DNA of 64,000 nt from Mucilaginibacter sp. UR6-11 (GTDB taxonomy: Bacteria > Bacteroidota > Bacteroidia > Sphingobacteriales > Sphingobacteriaceae), in the NCBI RefSeq assembly GCF_020880695.1, contig NZ_JAJIWO010000008.1:62001-126000 (forward strand), written 5' to 3'. Positions 1 to 7,173 of the stretch are shown here, one piece after another; within the stretch, counting starts at the first letter, position 1; the number at the start of each line of letters is the position of its first letter. A program made the translations under genes and the position numbers. The notes beneath the pieces are model-generated. The model worked only from the letters and a program-made list of their open reading frames with translations, had not been told where the DNA came from and made no database searches.

Positions 1-285
1 GCGGTTTAGGGCGCTGTCGGGTTTATTTAAATAATATTCGCCAATTCCCTTAATTCTATAAGCTTCGGCTATCCCTTTTGTATATCCAATAGATATGGCA
101 ATTTTTAAAGCCTTTTCTGCGTCTGCAACCGTTTCCTGTGGGTGTGTTAGCCGGTTGTCATATCCGTTTTTATTTAACGAAATTACCTGATTCGTATCGC
201 TCGCTGTAACATCTCTTTGGGCACTTGCATAGGCAGTAAATGAAACCGATAATAATAAAAAAAGAATTGAGCAAGCATTTCTCAT
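1..285 (-). CDS. Exported TPR-repeat protein, N-terminal 95 residues only
   Basis: The reading frame starts at the ATG complementary to 283-285 and stays open to the window edge, so only 95 residues are visible. Residues 1-23 form a Sec signal peptide ending in a YASAQ-type cleavage region. Residues around 45-95 read like a tetratricopeptide pair (ETVADAEKALKIAI, then KGIAEAYRIKGIGEYYLNK), with the alternating A/Y/G spacing of TPR helices. In Bacteroidota, exported TPR proteins of this kind often continue into a transmembrane segment and a histidine kinase or LuxR-type HTH domain. That part is outside the window, so function is unproven. The gene is divergent from the small-peptide array and could be its sensor or regulator, which is inference. 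Confidence 0.7.
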   Translation of the reverse strand, partial: MRNACSILFLLLSVSFTAYASAQRDVTASDTNQVISLNKNGYDNRLTHPQETVADAEKALKIAISIGYTKGIAEAYRIKGIGEYYLNKPDSALNR

Positions 286-397
286 TTAAACCCGTATTAC
301 GTTTTAATTATCGTGAAAGTTATAAATAATACATTATATATTTCCTGTTCCGTTAAAAAAGTGGATTTCTTCTAACAAAAACTTTTTATAAGTTTGC

Positions 398-427
398 TTT
401 GGAATTAACAAAACATAATTATATTTG
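398..427 (+). promoter_or_regulatory. Bacteroidota-type promoter upstream of the peptide array
   Basis: TTTG at 398-401 and TATATTTG at 420-427 are separated by 18 bp. This matches the Bacteroidota -33 TTTG / -7 TANNTTTG pattern. It points toward the small peptide genes that start at 673. Confidence 0.55.
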
Positions 428-537
428 CTATGTTAAGTGTTTGAATATCAAAATGGTATCGGCGCTTTTTTTTGAAATTGAATTAATCACTAAACAAAAA
501 AAATATAGAAAAATAAAAAGGGAGATGTAAGAAAAAA

Positions 538-580
538 ACCAGCTCAAAAGCTGGTAAAAATAGCCTGATTTCGCAGGCTA
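538..580 (-). terminator. Two tandem intrinsic terminators facing left
   Basis: Hairpin one has arms 538-544 and 549-555 (ACCAGCT/AGCTGGT). Hairpin two has arms 561-567 and 574-580 (TAGCCTG/CAGGCTA). Read on the minus strand, the second is followed by TTTTT and the first by TTTTTTT, the form of rho-independent terminators. On the plus strand the T runs are absent. No minus-strand gene lies immediately upstream for them to terminate. Confidence 0.55.
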
Positions 581-600
581 ATTACATAAATATGTAATTA
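579..600. promoter_or_regulatory. Perfect 10-bp-arm palindrome
   Basis: TAATTACATA (579-588) and TATGTAATTA (591-600) are perfect inverted repeats around AA. It abuts the tandem hairpins and sits 72 bp before the first peptide gene. It could be an operator for a dimeric regulator or part of a structured leader. The sequence alone does not decide. Confidence 0.45.
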
Positions 601-672
601 TTATTAACTATTAGTTTATGCTTATTCTCTAAATTATATTTAATATACTACTAACTTAAAAAATTAATAATC

Positions 673-819
673 ATGAAAAATACAGTCTTAATTGCAACTA
701 TTGTTATATCGCTGAGTATCCTTACATCATGCGCCAAAAAAGATAATATTCAAGCCAATTTAACGGTATTTTCAAACAATACTTTTTCAGCAAAAAGTGT
801 TTTGGCAACCGCCGATTAA
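673..819 (+). CDS. Small lipoprotein-like peptide ending in LATAD (array member 1)
   Basis: This encodes 48 residues. The N-terminus (MKNTVLIATIVIS...) is hydrophobic and ends in a lipobox-like LTSC followed by AKKD, so it may be lipidated at Cys20. The last residues are SVLATAD, directly followed by TAA. The same LATAD ends the products at 874 and 2296 and forms the core of the 12-residue repeats in the next four genes. That shared C-terminus is the main evidence that it is a real member of the array. I do not recognise the family. Confidence 0.6.
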   Translation: MKNTVLIATIVISLSILTSCAKKDNIQANLTVFSNNTFSAKSVLATAD

Positions 820-873
820 TTAAAAAACAACCAGATATCCATTAACTATTACATAATATTAAAATAAGAAGCC

Positions 874-1020
874 ATGTTAAAAATAATCCTTACCGCAGCA
901 ATCGTTTTATCAGTAGGTGTTTTATCACTATTAAAAACGACAACACCAGCAAAATCAGCTACCGTTACTACAGTAAAACTAATGGTTGATAACAGAACTG
1001 TTTTGGCAACTGCCGACTAG
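874..1020 (+). CDS. Small exported peptide ending in LATAD (array member 2)
   Basis: This encodes 48 residues. Residues 1-20 are hydrophobic (MLKIILTAAIVLSVGVLSLL) and act as a signal or anchor. A short Thr/Lys-rich segment follows, and the chain ends NRTVLATAD before TAG. It has no internal repeat. It lies 54 bp after member 1 and 85 bp before member 3, in the same orientation. Function is unknown. The convergence on LATAD at the C-terminus links it to its neighbours. Confidence 0.6.
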   Translation: MLKIILTAAIVLSVGVLSLLKTTTPAKSATVTTVKLMVDNRTVLATAD

Positions 1021-1105
1021 TTTGTTATCTGGATCAATCAATAAAGTTCAAAAATCACATCTATCAACAACGTAATCAAACGATTATAATAATATATATA
1101 ATATC

Positions 1106-1402
1106 ATGAAAAAAATATTCATAACTACTGCTATCATATTTGCTGCAAGCATCGCTCCATCATTTGCTGCCACTACTACAAAAGGCGATAAAAATAATTT
1201 GGCTACCGCCGACAGAAACGGTGACAAAAACAACTTGGCTACTGCTGACAGAAATGGCGACAAAAACAACTTGGCTACTGCTGACAGAAATGGCGACAAA
1301 AATAATTTGGCTACCGCCGATAGAAATGGCGACAAAAACAATTTGGCTACCGCCGATAGAAATGGCGACAAAAACAATTTGGCTACCGTCGACAGATTTT
1401 AA
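1106..1402 (+). CDS. Secreted repeat peptide precursor, six 12-residue units (array member 3)
   Basis: This 98-residue protein has a Sec signal peptide (residues 1-21, MKKIFITTAIIF to SFA). It is followed by ATTTK and six consecutive units of GDKNNLATADRN. The last unit is altered to LATVDRF and ends the protein. At DNA level each unit is 36 bp and the units differ mainly at synonymous third positions (GAT/GAC, AAT/AAC, ACC/ACT, GCC/GCT). The reverse strand is also open here but only as a by-product of the repeat. A multi-copy peptide precursor is my preferred reading. A repetitive cation-binding or surface protein is the alternative. Confidence 0.75.
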   Translation: MKKIFITTAIIFAASIAPSFAATTTKGDKNNLATADRNGDKNNLATADRNGDKNNLATADRNGDKNNLATADRNGDKNNLATADRNGDKNNLATVDRF

Positions 1403-1454
1403 TACAACAATAAACAGAACCTAAATAATCACAAACCACAAATACTCACGAACC

Positions 1455-1679
1455 ATGAAAAAATTATTTATAGCTACCGCCATCATATTCTCTACCGGCA
1501 TTACTTCATCATTTGCTGCTACTACTGTTAAAGCTGACAAAAACAATTTGGCTACTGCTGACAGAGCTGGTGACAAAAACAACCTGGCTACTGCTGACAG
1601 AGCTGGCGACAAAAATAATTTGGCTACCGCCGATAGAAATGGCGACAAAAACAATTTGGCTACCGCCGACAGATTTTAA
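1455..1679 (+). CDS. Secreted repeat peptide precursor, four units (array member 4)
   Basis: This 74-residue protein has a signal peptide, MKKLFIATAIIFSTGITSSFA, nearly identical to members 5 and 6. It is followed by four 12-residue units around DKNNLATADR. Spacer residues alternate between AG and NG, and the chain ends in ADRF. The 52 bp between the previous stop and this start are identical to the 52 bp before member 5, so these genes arose by recent tandem duplication. Function is unknown. Confidence 0.75.
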   Translation: MKKLFIATAIIFSTGITSSFAATTVKADKNNLATADRAGDKNNLATADRAGDKNNLATADRNGDKNNLATADRF

Positions 1680-1731
1680 TACAACAATAAACAGAACCTA
1701 AATAATCACAAACCACAAATACTCACGAACC

Positions 1732-1956
1732 ATGAAAAAATTATTTATAGCTACCGCCATCATATTCTCTACCGGCATTACTTCAGCATTTGCTGCTTCT
1801 GCTGTTAAAGCTGATAAAAACAACCTGGCTACTGCCGACAGGAATGGTGATAAAAACAACTTAGCTACCGCTGACAGGAATGGTGATAAAAACAACTTAG
1901 CTACCGCTGACAGGAATGGTGACAAAAACAACTTGGCTACTGCTGATAGATTTTAA
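1732..1956 (+). CDS. Secreted repeat peptide precursor, four units (array member 5)
   Basis: This 74-residue protein has the same signal peptide as member 4 with one change (TSAFA). Four units follow, all with the NG linker, ending ADRF. It is preceded by the same 52-bp spacer as member 4. The mature part differs from member 4 only in the linker residue and in ASAV versus ATTV next to the cleavage site. Duplication is therefore recent, or gene conversion keeps the copies alike. Function is unknown. Confidence 0.75.
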   Translation: MKKLFIATAIIFSTGITSAFAASAVKADKNNLATADRNGDKNNLATADRNGDKNNLATADRNGDKNNLATADRF

Positions 1957-2013
1957 TATAACAATAAACATAAACAGAACCTAAATAATCACAAACCACA
2001 AATACTACGAACC

Positions 2014-2274
2014 ATGAAAAAATTATTTATAGCTACCGCCATCATATTTTCTACCGGCATTACGTCATCATTTGCTGCTTCTGCTGTTAAAGCTGATAAA
2101 AACAACCTGGCTACTGCTGACAGAGCTGGTGACAAAAATAACCTGGCTACCGCTGACAGAAATGGTGATAAAAACAATTTGGCTACCGCCGACAGGAATG
2201 GCGACAAAAACAACTTGGCTACCGCCGACAGGGCTGGTGATAAAAACAATTTGGCTACCGCTGACCGAAACTAA
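2014..2274 (+). CDS. Secreted repeat peptide precursor, five units (array member 6)
   Basis: This 86-residue protein has a signal peptide (residues 1-21), then ASAVK and five 12-residue units with linkers A, N, N, A. It ends LATADRN and lacks the terminal Phe seen in members 3-5. The 57-bp spacer before it is a slightly expanded version of the 52-bp spacer. It lies 21 bp before member 7, so the two are probably co-transcribed. Function is unknown. Confidence 0.75.
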   Translation: MKKLFIATAIIFSTGITSSFAASAVKADKNNLATADRAGDKNNLATADRNGDKNNLATADRNGDKNNLATADRAGDKNNLATADRN

Positions 2275-2295
2275 ATCCGCTATAAAATCAACATC

Positions 2296-2451
2296 ATGAA
2301 AAAATTTGTTATAATAGCCAGTATAATTTTAACCACAGGTGTAACTGCATTTGCGTTAACAAGGAAAGAAAACAAGCCAGATGAGGTTAAATTGAAAATT
2401 GAAACCACAACAGACAAAACAAGCAATATTGCTTTAGCTACGGCCGATTAA
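2296..2451 (+). CDS. Small exported peptide ending in LATAD (array member 7)
   Basis: This encodes 51 residues. The signal peptide (MKKFVIIASIILTTGVTAFA) is followed by a charged stretch rich in Lys, Glu and Thr. The end is SNIALATAD and then TAA. Like members 1 and 2 it carries a single LATAD, exactly at its C-terminus. Its stop codon overlaps the last 4 bp of the converging hydrolase gene at 2448. Function is unknown. Confidence 0.65.
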   Translation: MKKFVIIASIILTTGVTAFALTRKENKPDEVKLKIETTTDKTSNIALATAD

Positions 2452-3401
2452 TTACGGGTAACGATCATCTTTTTACTCAGGATCTGTCCCCCTACCTGCA
2501 TGCTATACACATATATCCCGGGGTTAAGATCAACCAACGGAACACTCACAACGCGGTAACCCGCATTTTGATAAGAGTCATATATCGTTTTAATAAATTT
2601 CCCGTACATATTATATAAATTAATCACTACCCTGCCAGCTTGCGACAAGCTAAACCCGATATTGGTACGATCAATTGAAGGATTGGGATAGTTTTGATTT
2701 AAACCAACAACCAGCAAACGATCTTCGATAGCATGGTTGATAGCATCAAACCAAACATAGCTTATCAGTTTATAACCCATGGCGTTGGGGTGAACATAGT
2801 CTTGATATAAGCTAAAATCACGTCCTAATGCGCGATTTATATCTGCCAGGTAAACGTGATACTCCATTACCAGCCTTCTGTACAAAGCATTGATTTGATT
2901 GACATATAAGTTAGCGGTTTTATAGGATTGATTGTTTTTATCATTAAAAAACTGAATTGTACCTATAATAGGTATCAGTTTATTTTTTAACGACGTTTCA
3001 ATATAATACCGCATGTTTTTTTCGATATCACTAAACTTCCCTTTTTTATCGGCTAACTGTAAAGCGTCATTGGCGCCTATCAAAATAATTATGAAACCGG
3101 TACGGCCCGCTATAACAGACGGAAACCTGACCAGCCCTTCTGTGGTTGTCTCGCCAGATACACCATTTTTTGTAACAGAAACAATTACACCGGTGTAACA
3201 GGCCTCAATATTGTTCTGCAAATCTGTCTGAAAAGAAAAACCGCCAACACCGGCTACGGTACTGGCACCAAACGTGGTTACATTGATGCTGTCCTTACCA
3301 TAAAATTTAGCGGCGGCACTACAGCTGGGGGCTTGCGCAAATCCCGATAAAAAGAAAATGGAAAATATAGCGGAAAGAAAAATTATCTTACGATAACCCA
3401 T
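2448..3401 (-). CDS. Exported SGNH/GDSL-type hydrolase with T9SS sorting domain
   Basis: This 317-residue protein is probably an esterase or acetyl-ester hydrolase acting outside the cell. Residues 1-23 are a signal peptide. The SGNH blocks are visible: FGAST with catalytic Ser47 (GAS in place of GDS), the IGAND block with Asn111, and DYVHP with Asp201 and His204. From about residue 236 (LNQNYPNPS) to the end (KKMIVTRN) is a type A C-terminal sorting domain of the type IX secretion system, so secretion through T9SS is expected. The substrate is not evident. It converges on the peptide array with a 4-bp overlap. Confidence 0.85.
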   Translation of the reverse strand: MGYRKIIFLSAIFSIFFLSGFAQAPSCSAAAKFYGKDSINVTTFGASTVAGVGGFSFQTDLQNNIEACYTGVIVSVTKNGVSGETTTEGLVRFPSVIAGRTGFIIILIGANDALQLADKKGKFSDIEKNMRYYIETSLKNKLIPIIGTIQFFNDKNNQSYKTANLYVNQINALYRRLVMEYHVYLADINRALGRDFSLYQDYVHPNAMGYKLISYVWFDAINHAIEDRLLVVGLNQNYPNPSIDRTNIGFSLSQAGRVVINLYNMYGKFIKTIYDSYQNAGYRVVSVPLVDLNPGIYVYSMQVGGQILSKKMIVTRN

Positions 3402-3507
3402 TTATTTAAATACGATTTAATCAACTTCCAAATATAGGGTAAAAACAGGTAATCAAATAACGCCCCGCATATTAAGTATTCATTAATAAGTAAAATTTCG
3501 GGCAGGC

Positions 3508-3538
3508 AATTTTCTTATTTAAACATGCACTATATTTG
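3508..3538 (+). promoter_or_regulatory. Promoter of the M20 dipeptidase
   Basis: TATATTTG at 3531-3538 matches the TANNTTTG -7 box. A T-rich -33 region lies near 3508-3514. The implied 5' leader before the ATG at 3556 is very short, about 10 nt. Confidence 0.45.
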
Positions 3539-3555
3539 CCGACAAACTTTTTATT

Positions 3556-4926
3556 ATGCAGGTTATAAAACAATATATAGAACAGCACAAACAACGTTTG
3601 CTTGACGAACTTTTTGAACTATTACGTTTCCCGTCTGTAAGCGCTGACCCAAAATACAAACCCGAAGTATTAAAAACTGCTGATTACGTTGCAAAAAAGC
3701 TAACCGAAGCCGGCGCGGATAATGTTGAGGTTTGTCAAACAGCTGGCTATCCTATTGTTTATGGCGAAAAGATAATTGATCCGGCAAAACCAACCGTATT
3801 GGTTTATGGCCATTATGATGTTCAACCGCCCGACCCGCTAGAGCTATGGAAAACACCACCGTTTGAACCTACGGTACGCGATGGTAAAATTTATGCGCGC
3901 GGTGCCTGCGATGACAAAGGACAATTTTATATGCATATTAAAGCTTTTGAGCTAATGATGCAAACCAATACCCTGCCCTGCAATATAAAGATAATGATTG
4001 AAGGCGAAGAAGAGGTAGGCTCAAACAACCTGGGCGTATTTGTAAAAGCAAACACAGACAGACTTAAAGCTGATGTTGTCCTGATATCCGACACATCAAT
4101 GATCAGTATGGAACACCCATCGCTTGAAACAGGTTTACGCGGCTTGTCATATTTGGAAGTTGAGATAACCGGCCCCAACCGCGACCTGCACTCGGGTGTT
4201 TATGGCGGTGCCGTGGCTAACCCGATAACCATCTTGTCAAAAATGATTGCCAGCCTGCACGACGAAAATAATCATATTACCATACCGGGTTTTTATGACG
4301 AGGTTATTGCCTTAAACGAACAGGAACGAAAAGAACTTAACGCAGCACCTTATAATGAAGCCGAATATAAAAAGGACCTTGATGTTGCCGAACTATGGGG
4401 CGAAAAAGGATATACCACATTTGAACGCACCGGCACCCGCCCTACCCTTGAAGTAAACGGCATTTGGGGTGGCTATATTGGCGAAGGTGCAAAAACCGTT
4501 TTGCCATCAAAAGCGCACACAAAAATTTCGATGCGATTGGTACCAAACCAGGGATCAGAAAAAATAACGAAGCTTTTCACGGATCATTTCTTAAAAATTG
4601 CTCCCGCCTCTGTAAAGGTAACAGTTACGCCACACCACGGTGGCGAACCTGTTGTTACACCGACGGACAGCATCGCTTATCGCGCCGCACAAAAAGCCAT
4701 TACTGAATCATTTGGTAAAGCGCCAATACCTACCCGTGGTGGCGGTAGCATACCCATTGTGGCCTTATTTGAAGCTGAGTTAGGCATAAAAACGGTATTA
4801 ATGGGTTTTGGCTTGGATAGTGACGCTTTGCACTCGCCTAACGAGAAATATGATGTTTTCAATTATTACAAAGGGATTGAAACTATCCCGTTGTTTCACA
4901 AATATTTTGCAGAGTTAAGTAAATAG
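3556..4926 (+). CDS. M20-family dipeptidase (CNDP2-like)
   Basis: This 456-residue di-zinc peptidase has no signal peptide and is predicted cytosolic. M20 metal and catalytic motifs are in order: GHYDVQP (His86, Asp88), RGACDDKG (Asp119 as bridging ligand), EGEEEVGS (catalytic Glu151/152), LHSGVYGG in the lid domain, and the C-terminal DALHSPNEKY with the last zinc histidine. The family cleaves dipeptides with broad specificity. It converges with a dipeptide epimerase gene, so both may act on peptides imported from diet or cell-wall turnover. The length is normal. Confidence 0.92.
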   Translation: MQVIKQYIEQHKQRLLDELFELLRFPSVSADPKYKPEVLKTADYVAKKLTEAGADNVEVCQTAGYPIVYGEKIIDPAKPTVLVYGHYDVQPPDPLELWKTPPFEPTVRDGKIYARGACDDKGQFYMHIKAFELMMQTNTLPCNIKIMIEGEEEVGSNNLGVFVKANTDRLKADVVLISDTSMISMEHPSLETGLRGLSYLEVEITGPNRDLHSGVYGGAVANPITILSKMIASLHDENNHITIPGFYDEVIALNEQERKELNAAPYNEAEYKKDLDVAELWGEKGYTTFERTGTRPTLEVNGIWGGYIGEGAKTVLPSKAHTKISMRLVPNQGSEKITKLFTDHFLKIAPASVKVTVTPHHGGEPVVTPTDSIAYRAAQKAITESFGKAPIPTRGGGSIPIVALFEAELGIKTVLMGFGLDSDALHSPNEKYDVFNYYKGIETIPLFHKYFAELSK

Positions 4927-5019
4927 GTAAAACTATTAACGCTAATTACAGCGATTTTACGCGTTGCGCTTTTTACGCAATTCGTGAAATTCGTTGTAGT
5001 TCATGCCAGCAACTGTTTA

Positions 5020-6129
5020 TTATATAGTAAACTGCTCACAGCCATTCAAAAAAACCTCAGCAGCATCTGCCCCTATCCCCGGCGCATCCCCAATGGTCAA
5101 ATGATATCCATCATAGGTTACGCCGCCAACGCAAGGATCGGCCAGGTGGCCAAGCATGCAGGTATCCATATCATAAAATTTCATATTGAAGTTACTGTAG
5201 ACAAAATGCAATTTTGAGCTTAAAGCTATACGGCTTTCCAGCATACCACCCATCATGCACGGGATTCCCTTTGAAGCAGCTAAATCATGAATTTTTTTTG
5301 CCTCATATATTCCGCCCGATTTAGACATTTTGATATTAATGTAATGGCATGAGCCGCTTTCGATCTGTTTACGCGCATCATGGTGGTTATACACACTTTC
5401 ATCAGCCATAATTTTAACCGGCGATAGTTTCATCAATGCCGGCAATTTATCATCGTACCAGGTACGCATGGGTTGTTCGCAAAACTCAATATCATACTCG
5501 CCCAATGCCTGCAATGCAACAACTGCATCGTCAAAATCCCAGCCCTGGTTGGCGTCAACGCGTATCTTTAGGTCATTGCCAACGGCTTCACGTATCTGCT
5601 TAATTCGTTCAACATCTTCGGCGGCCTTTTTACCTAATTTCACTTTTAATATACCTGCACCCAACTGCTTAAATTGCATCGCCTTTTTTGCCATCGCTTC
5701 AGGAAAGCCAAGGCCTATAGTAATATCGGTTTCAATCCTGCGCTTCTGTCCGTCTAAAAATTTATAAAGCGGCAGCCCGGCATTTTTTGCGGCGATATCA
5801 TACAGGGCCATGTCAAAGGTACTTTTTATTGTTCCGTTTCCGGCTATGGCATCATGCAGTTGTTGTAACCGGGCAGGAATATCTAACGCATCTTTTCCTT
5901 TCCAAAGCCTGGCAAAATCCTGTGCCAGTACCAGGCAGGTATCCTGGGTTTCACCTACGATCATCGGGAACGCCGAACATTCGCCTACGCCATAAAATCC
6001 GGCATCAGTGTGTACCCGGATAAAAACATTTTGCGCATGATCCATCGTACCGGTAGCAATGGTAAATGGTTCCATCGGGATACTGAAGCGATAGATATCT
6101 ACATGGGTGATGATTAGCTGATCTTTCAA
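5020..6129 (-). CDS. Dipeptide epimerase (enolase superfamily, MLE-like)
   Basis: This 369-residue protein belongs to the muconate-lactonizing subgroup of the enolase superfamily. The KxK motif (Lys162, Lys164) is present, with Mg ligands Asp192 (VDANQGWD), Glu218 (CEQPM) and Asp243 (MADESV), and a second basic lysine in NIKMSKSGG (267/270). The family includes L-Ala-D/L-Glu epimerase, which recycles murein peptides. The exact dipeptide cannot be set from sequence. The adjacent converging dipeptidase would cleave the epimerised product, which supports a dipeptide-use role. Confidence 0.85.
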   Translation of the reverse strand: MKDQLIITHVDIYRFSIPMEPFTIATGTMDHAQNVFIRVHTDAGFYGVGECSAFPMIVGETQDTCLVLAQDFARLWKGKDALDIPARLQQLHDAIAGNGTIKSTFDMALYDIAAKNAGLPLYKFLDGQKRRIETDITIGLGFPEAMAKKAMQFKQLGAGILKVKLGKKAAEDVERIKQIREAVGNDLKIRVDANQGWDFDDAVVALQALGEYDIEFCEQPMRTWYDDKLPALMKLSPVKIMADESVYNHHDARKQIESGSCHYINIKMSKSGGIYEAKKIHDLAASKGIPCMMGGMLESRIALSSKLHFVYSNFNMKFYDMDTCMLGHLADPCVGGVTYDGYHLTIGDAPGIGADAAEVFLNGCEQFTI

Positions 6130-6224
6130 AGCGTGGTGTTTTGAATCCTAAAATAAGAAAATTAGTCTGTAATCAGGCTTAAATTCCGGTGCTGGAAACT
6201 TTGACCGCTGATAATTAATCTTTA

Positions 6225-6256
6225 TTTGGCACATTGATACTATTGCACTATATTTG
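6225..6256 (+). promoter_or_regulatory. Promoter of DUF4290-murA
   Basis: TTTG at 6225-6228, a 20-bp spacer, and TATATTTG at 6249-6256 match the Bacteroidota consensus exactly. The leader to the ATG at 6359 would be about 95 nt. Confidence 0.7.
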
Positions 6257-6358
6257 CTGTACTACAATTCAATACAATTCAATTTTAGCCGCCTGTGCCC
6301 TGTTGATCCGGGAAAAGTCGCCTGGCTAACTTAAAACTTTCTTAAAAAAAACAATTAC

Positions 6359-7096
6359 ATGGCTCAAGAAAACACGCCTGCAAATTTTGATTATAATTCA
6401 ACCAGGAATAAATTAATCCTGTCTGAATATGGCCGCAACGTGCAAAATATGGTAAAATATATTGTTGCGCTGCCTACCAAAGAAGAACGCAACCGCTACG
6501 CCCAGGTTGTAATAGACCTGATGGGATTTTTAAACCCCCACCTGCGGGATGTGGCCGATTTTAAACATAAGCTTTGGGATCACCTGCATATTATATCCGG
6601 TTTCCAGATTGACGTTGATTCGCCGTACCCTAAGCCAACCGAGGACGCGATACATATTAAGCCCGAGCCGTTAAGATATCCAAATCAGCGTATCCGTTAT
6701 AAGCACTATGGTAAAACTATCGAAATGATGATAGAAAAGGCGAAGACTATAGAAGAACCTGAGCGCCGTAAACATATGGTACAGGCTATAGCCAACTTCA
6801 TGAAAATGGCCTATGTACAGTGGAACAAAGATTCTGTTGCTGACGAAACTATTTTAGCTGACCTTGTTGCCCTGTCAAAAGGCGAACTGCAAATTGACGA
6901 AACCATCAACCTTAATAAAGTTGAATACAGGGCGCCGACACATACGCAAAACAATAATAACAACCGTGGCGGGCGTACAAACCAAAACAACCGCGGTGGC
7001 ACCGGCGGCGGCGGGCGCAGCAATAACAATCCGCGCAGTAACAACAATCAAAACAACCGCAACCGTAGTAACGGCGGCGGCGGTAAAAAATATTAA
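6359..7096 (+). CDS. DUF4290 protein with Asn/Gly/Arg-rich tail
   Basis: This 245-residue protein has no signal peptide. Residues 1-185 match my recall of the Bacteroidota-specific DUF4290 family (conserved YNSTRNKLILSEYGRN start, then a helical body). Residues from about 195 to 245 are low complexity: NNNNRGGR and similar, rich in Asn, Gly and Arg, like RGG-type RNA-binding tails, ending GGGGKKY. The function of DUF4290 is unknown. It sits 77 bp upstream of murA in the same direction, an arrangement I recall as common in the phylum, so a cell-envelope link is possible but unproven. Confidence 0.85.
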   Translation: MAQENTPANFDYNSTRNKLILSEYGRNVQNMVKYIVALPTKEERNRYAQVVIDLMGFLNPHLRDVADFKHKLWDHLHIISGFQIDVDSPYPKPTEDAIHIKPEPLRYPNQRIRYKHYGKTIEMMIEKAKTIEEPERRKHMVQAIANFMKMAYVQWNKDSVADETILADLVALSKGELQIDETINLNKVEYRAPTHTQNNNNNRGGRTNQNNRGGTGGGGRSNNNPRSNNNQNNRNRSNGGGGKKY

Positions 7097-7173
7097 TATT
7101 TGTGCGGGTATGTAGTTAATGGTTGATAGTAATTATTAATCTTTATGCCTGCAATTATACTTATACAAAATCT

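Larger units (their letters stand above)
286..672. other. Divergent intergenic region between TPR gene and peptide array
   Basis: This 387-bp AT-rich stretch has no credible coding frame. It contains a promoter-like sequence reading rightward at 398-427 and three adjacent hairpins between 538 and 600. If the promoter is used, the first peptide gene has a leader of roughly 240 nt that contains all three hairpins. Confidence 0.6.
1403..2013 (+). repeat. 277-bp gene-scale tandem duplication
   Basis: Spacer 1403-1454 is identical to 1680-1731 over 52 bp. Spacer 1957-2013 is a 57-bp variant. The first 60 or so bp of the genes at 1455, 1732 and 2014 are also almost identical. Spacer plus gene therefore duplicated as a unit. 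Confidence 0.85.
1184..2271 (+). repeat. 36-bp in-frame repeats, 19 units across four genes
   Basis: Units run 6, 4, 4 and 5 in the genes at 1106, 1455, 1732 and 2014. Each encodes 12 residues with core DKNNLATADR. Differences between units are nearly all silent, apart from the A/N linker, G/A before the first DK, one LATVD and the terminal F. Confidence 0.9.

Noticed and set aside
1084..1377. Open frames on the minus strand across the repeats (MFLSPFLSAVAK units), also at 1421, 1698 and 1989
   Set aside because: They mirror the plus-strand repeat, whose units vary silently in the plus frame. The plus frame has signal peptides and matching starts, and the minus frame does not.
1184..2271. 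CRISPR-like array because of the regular 36-bp repeats
   Set aside because: Units are contiguous with no unique spacers, lie in coding frame, and there are no cas genes nearby.
673..2451. Multi-core graspetide or other RiPP precursor cluster
   Set aside because: Thr and Asp are present in the core, but N-terminal Sec signals argue against cytoplasmic modification, and no ATP-grasp or other maturation enzyme is visible in the window. It is kept only as a weak alternative.
7123..7173. TTG-initiated extension of MurA
   Set aside because: The added residues are absent in the family and the ATG at 7174 starts the conserved NAFEIQGG.
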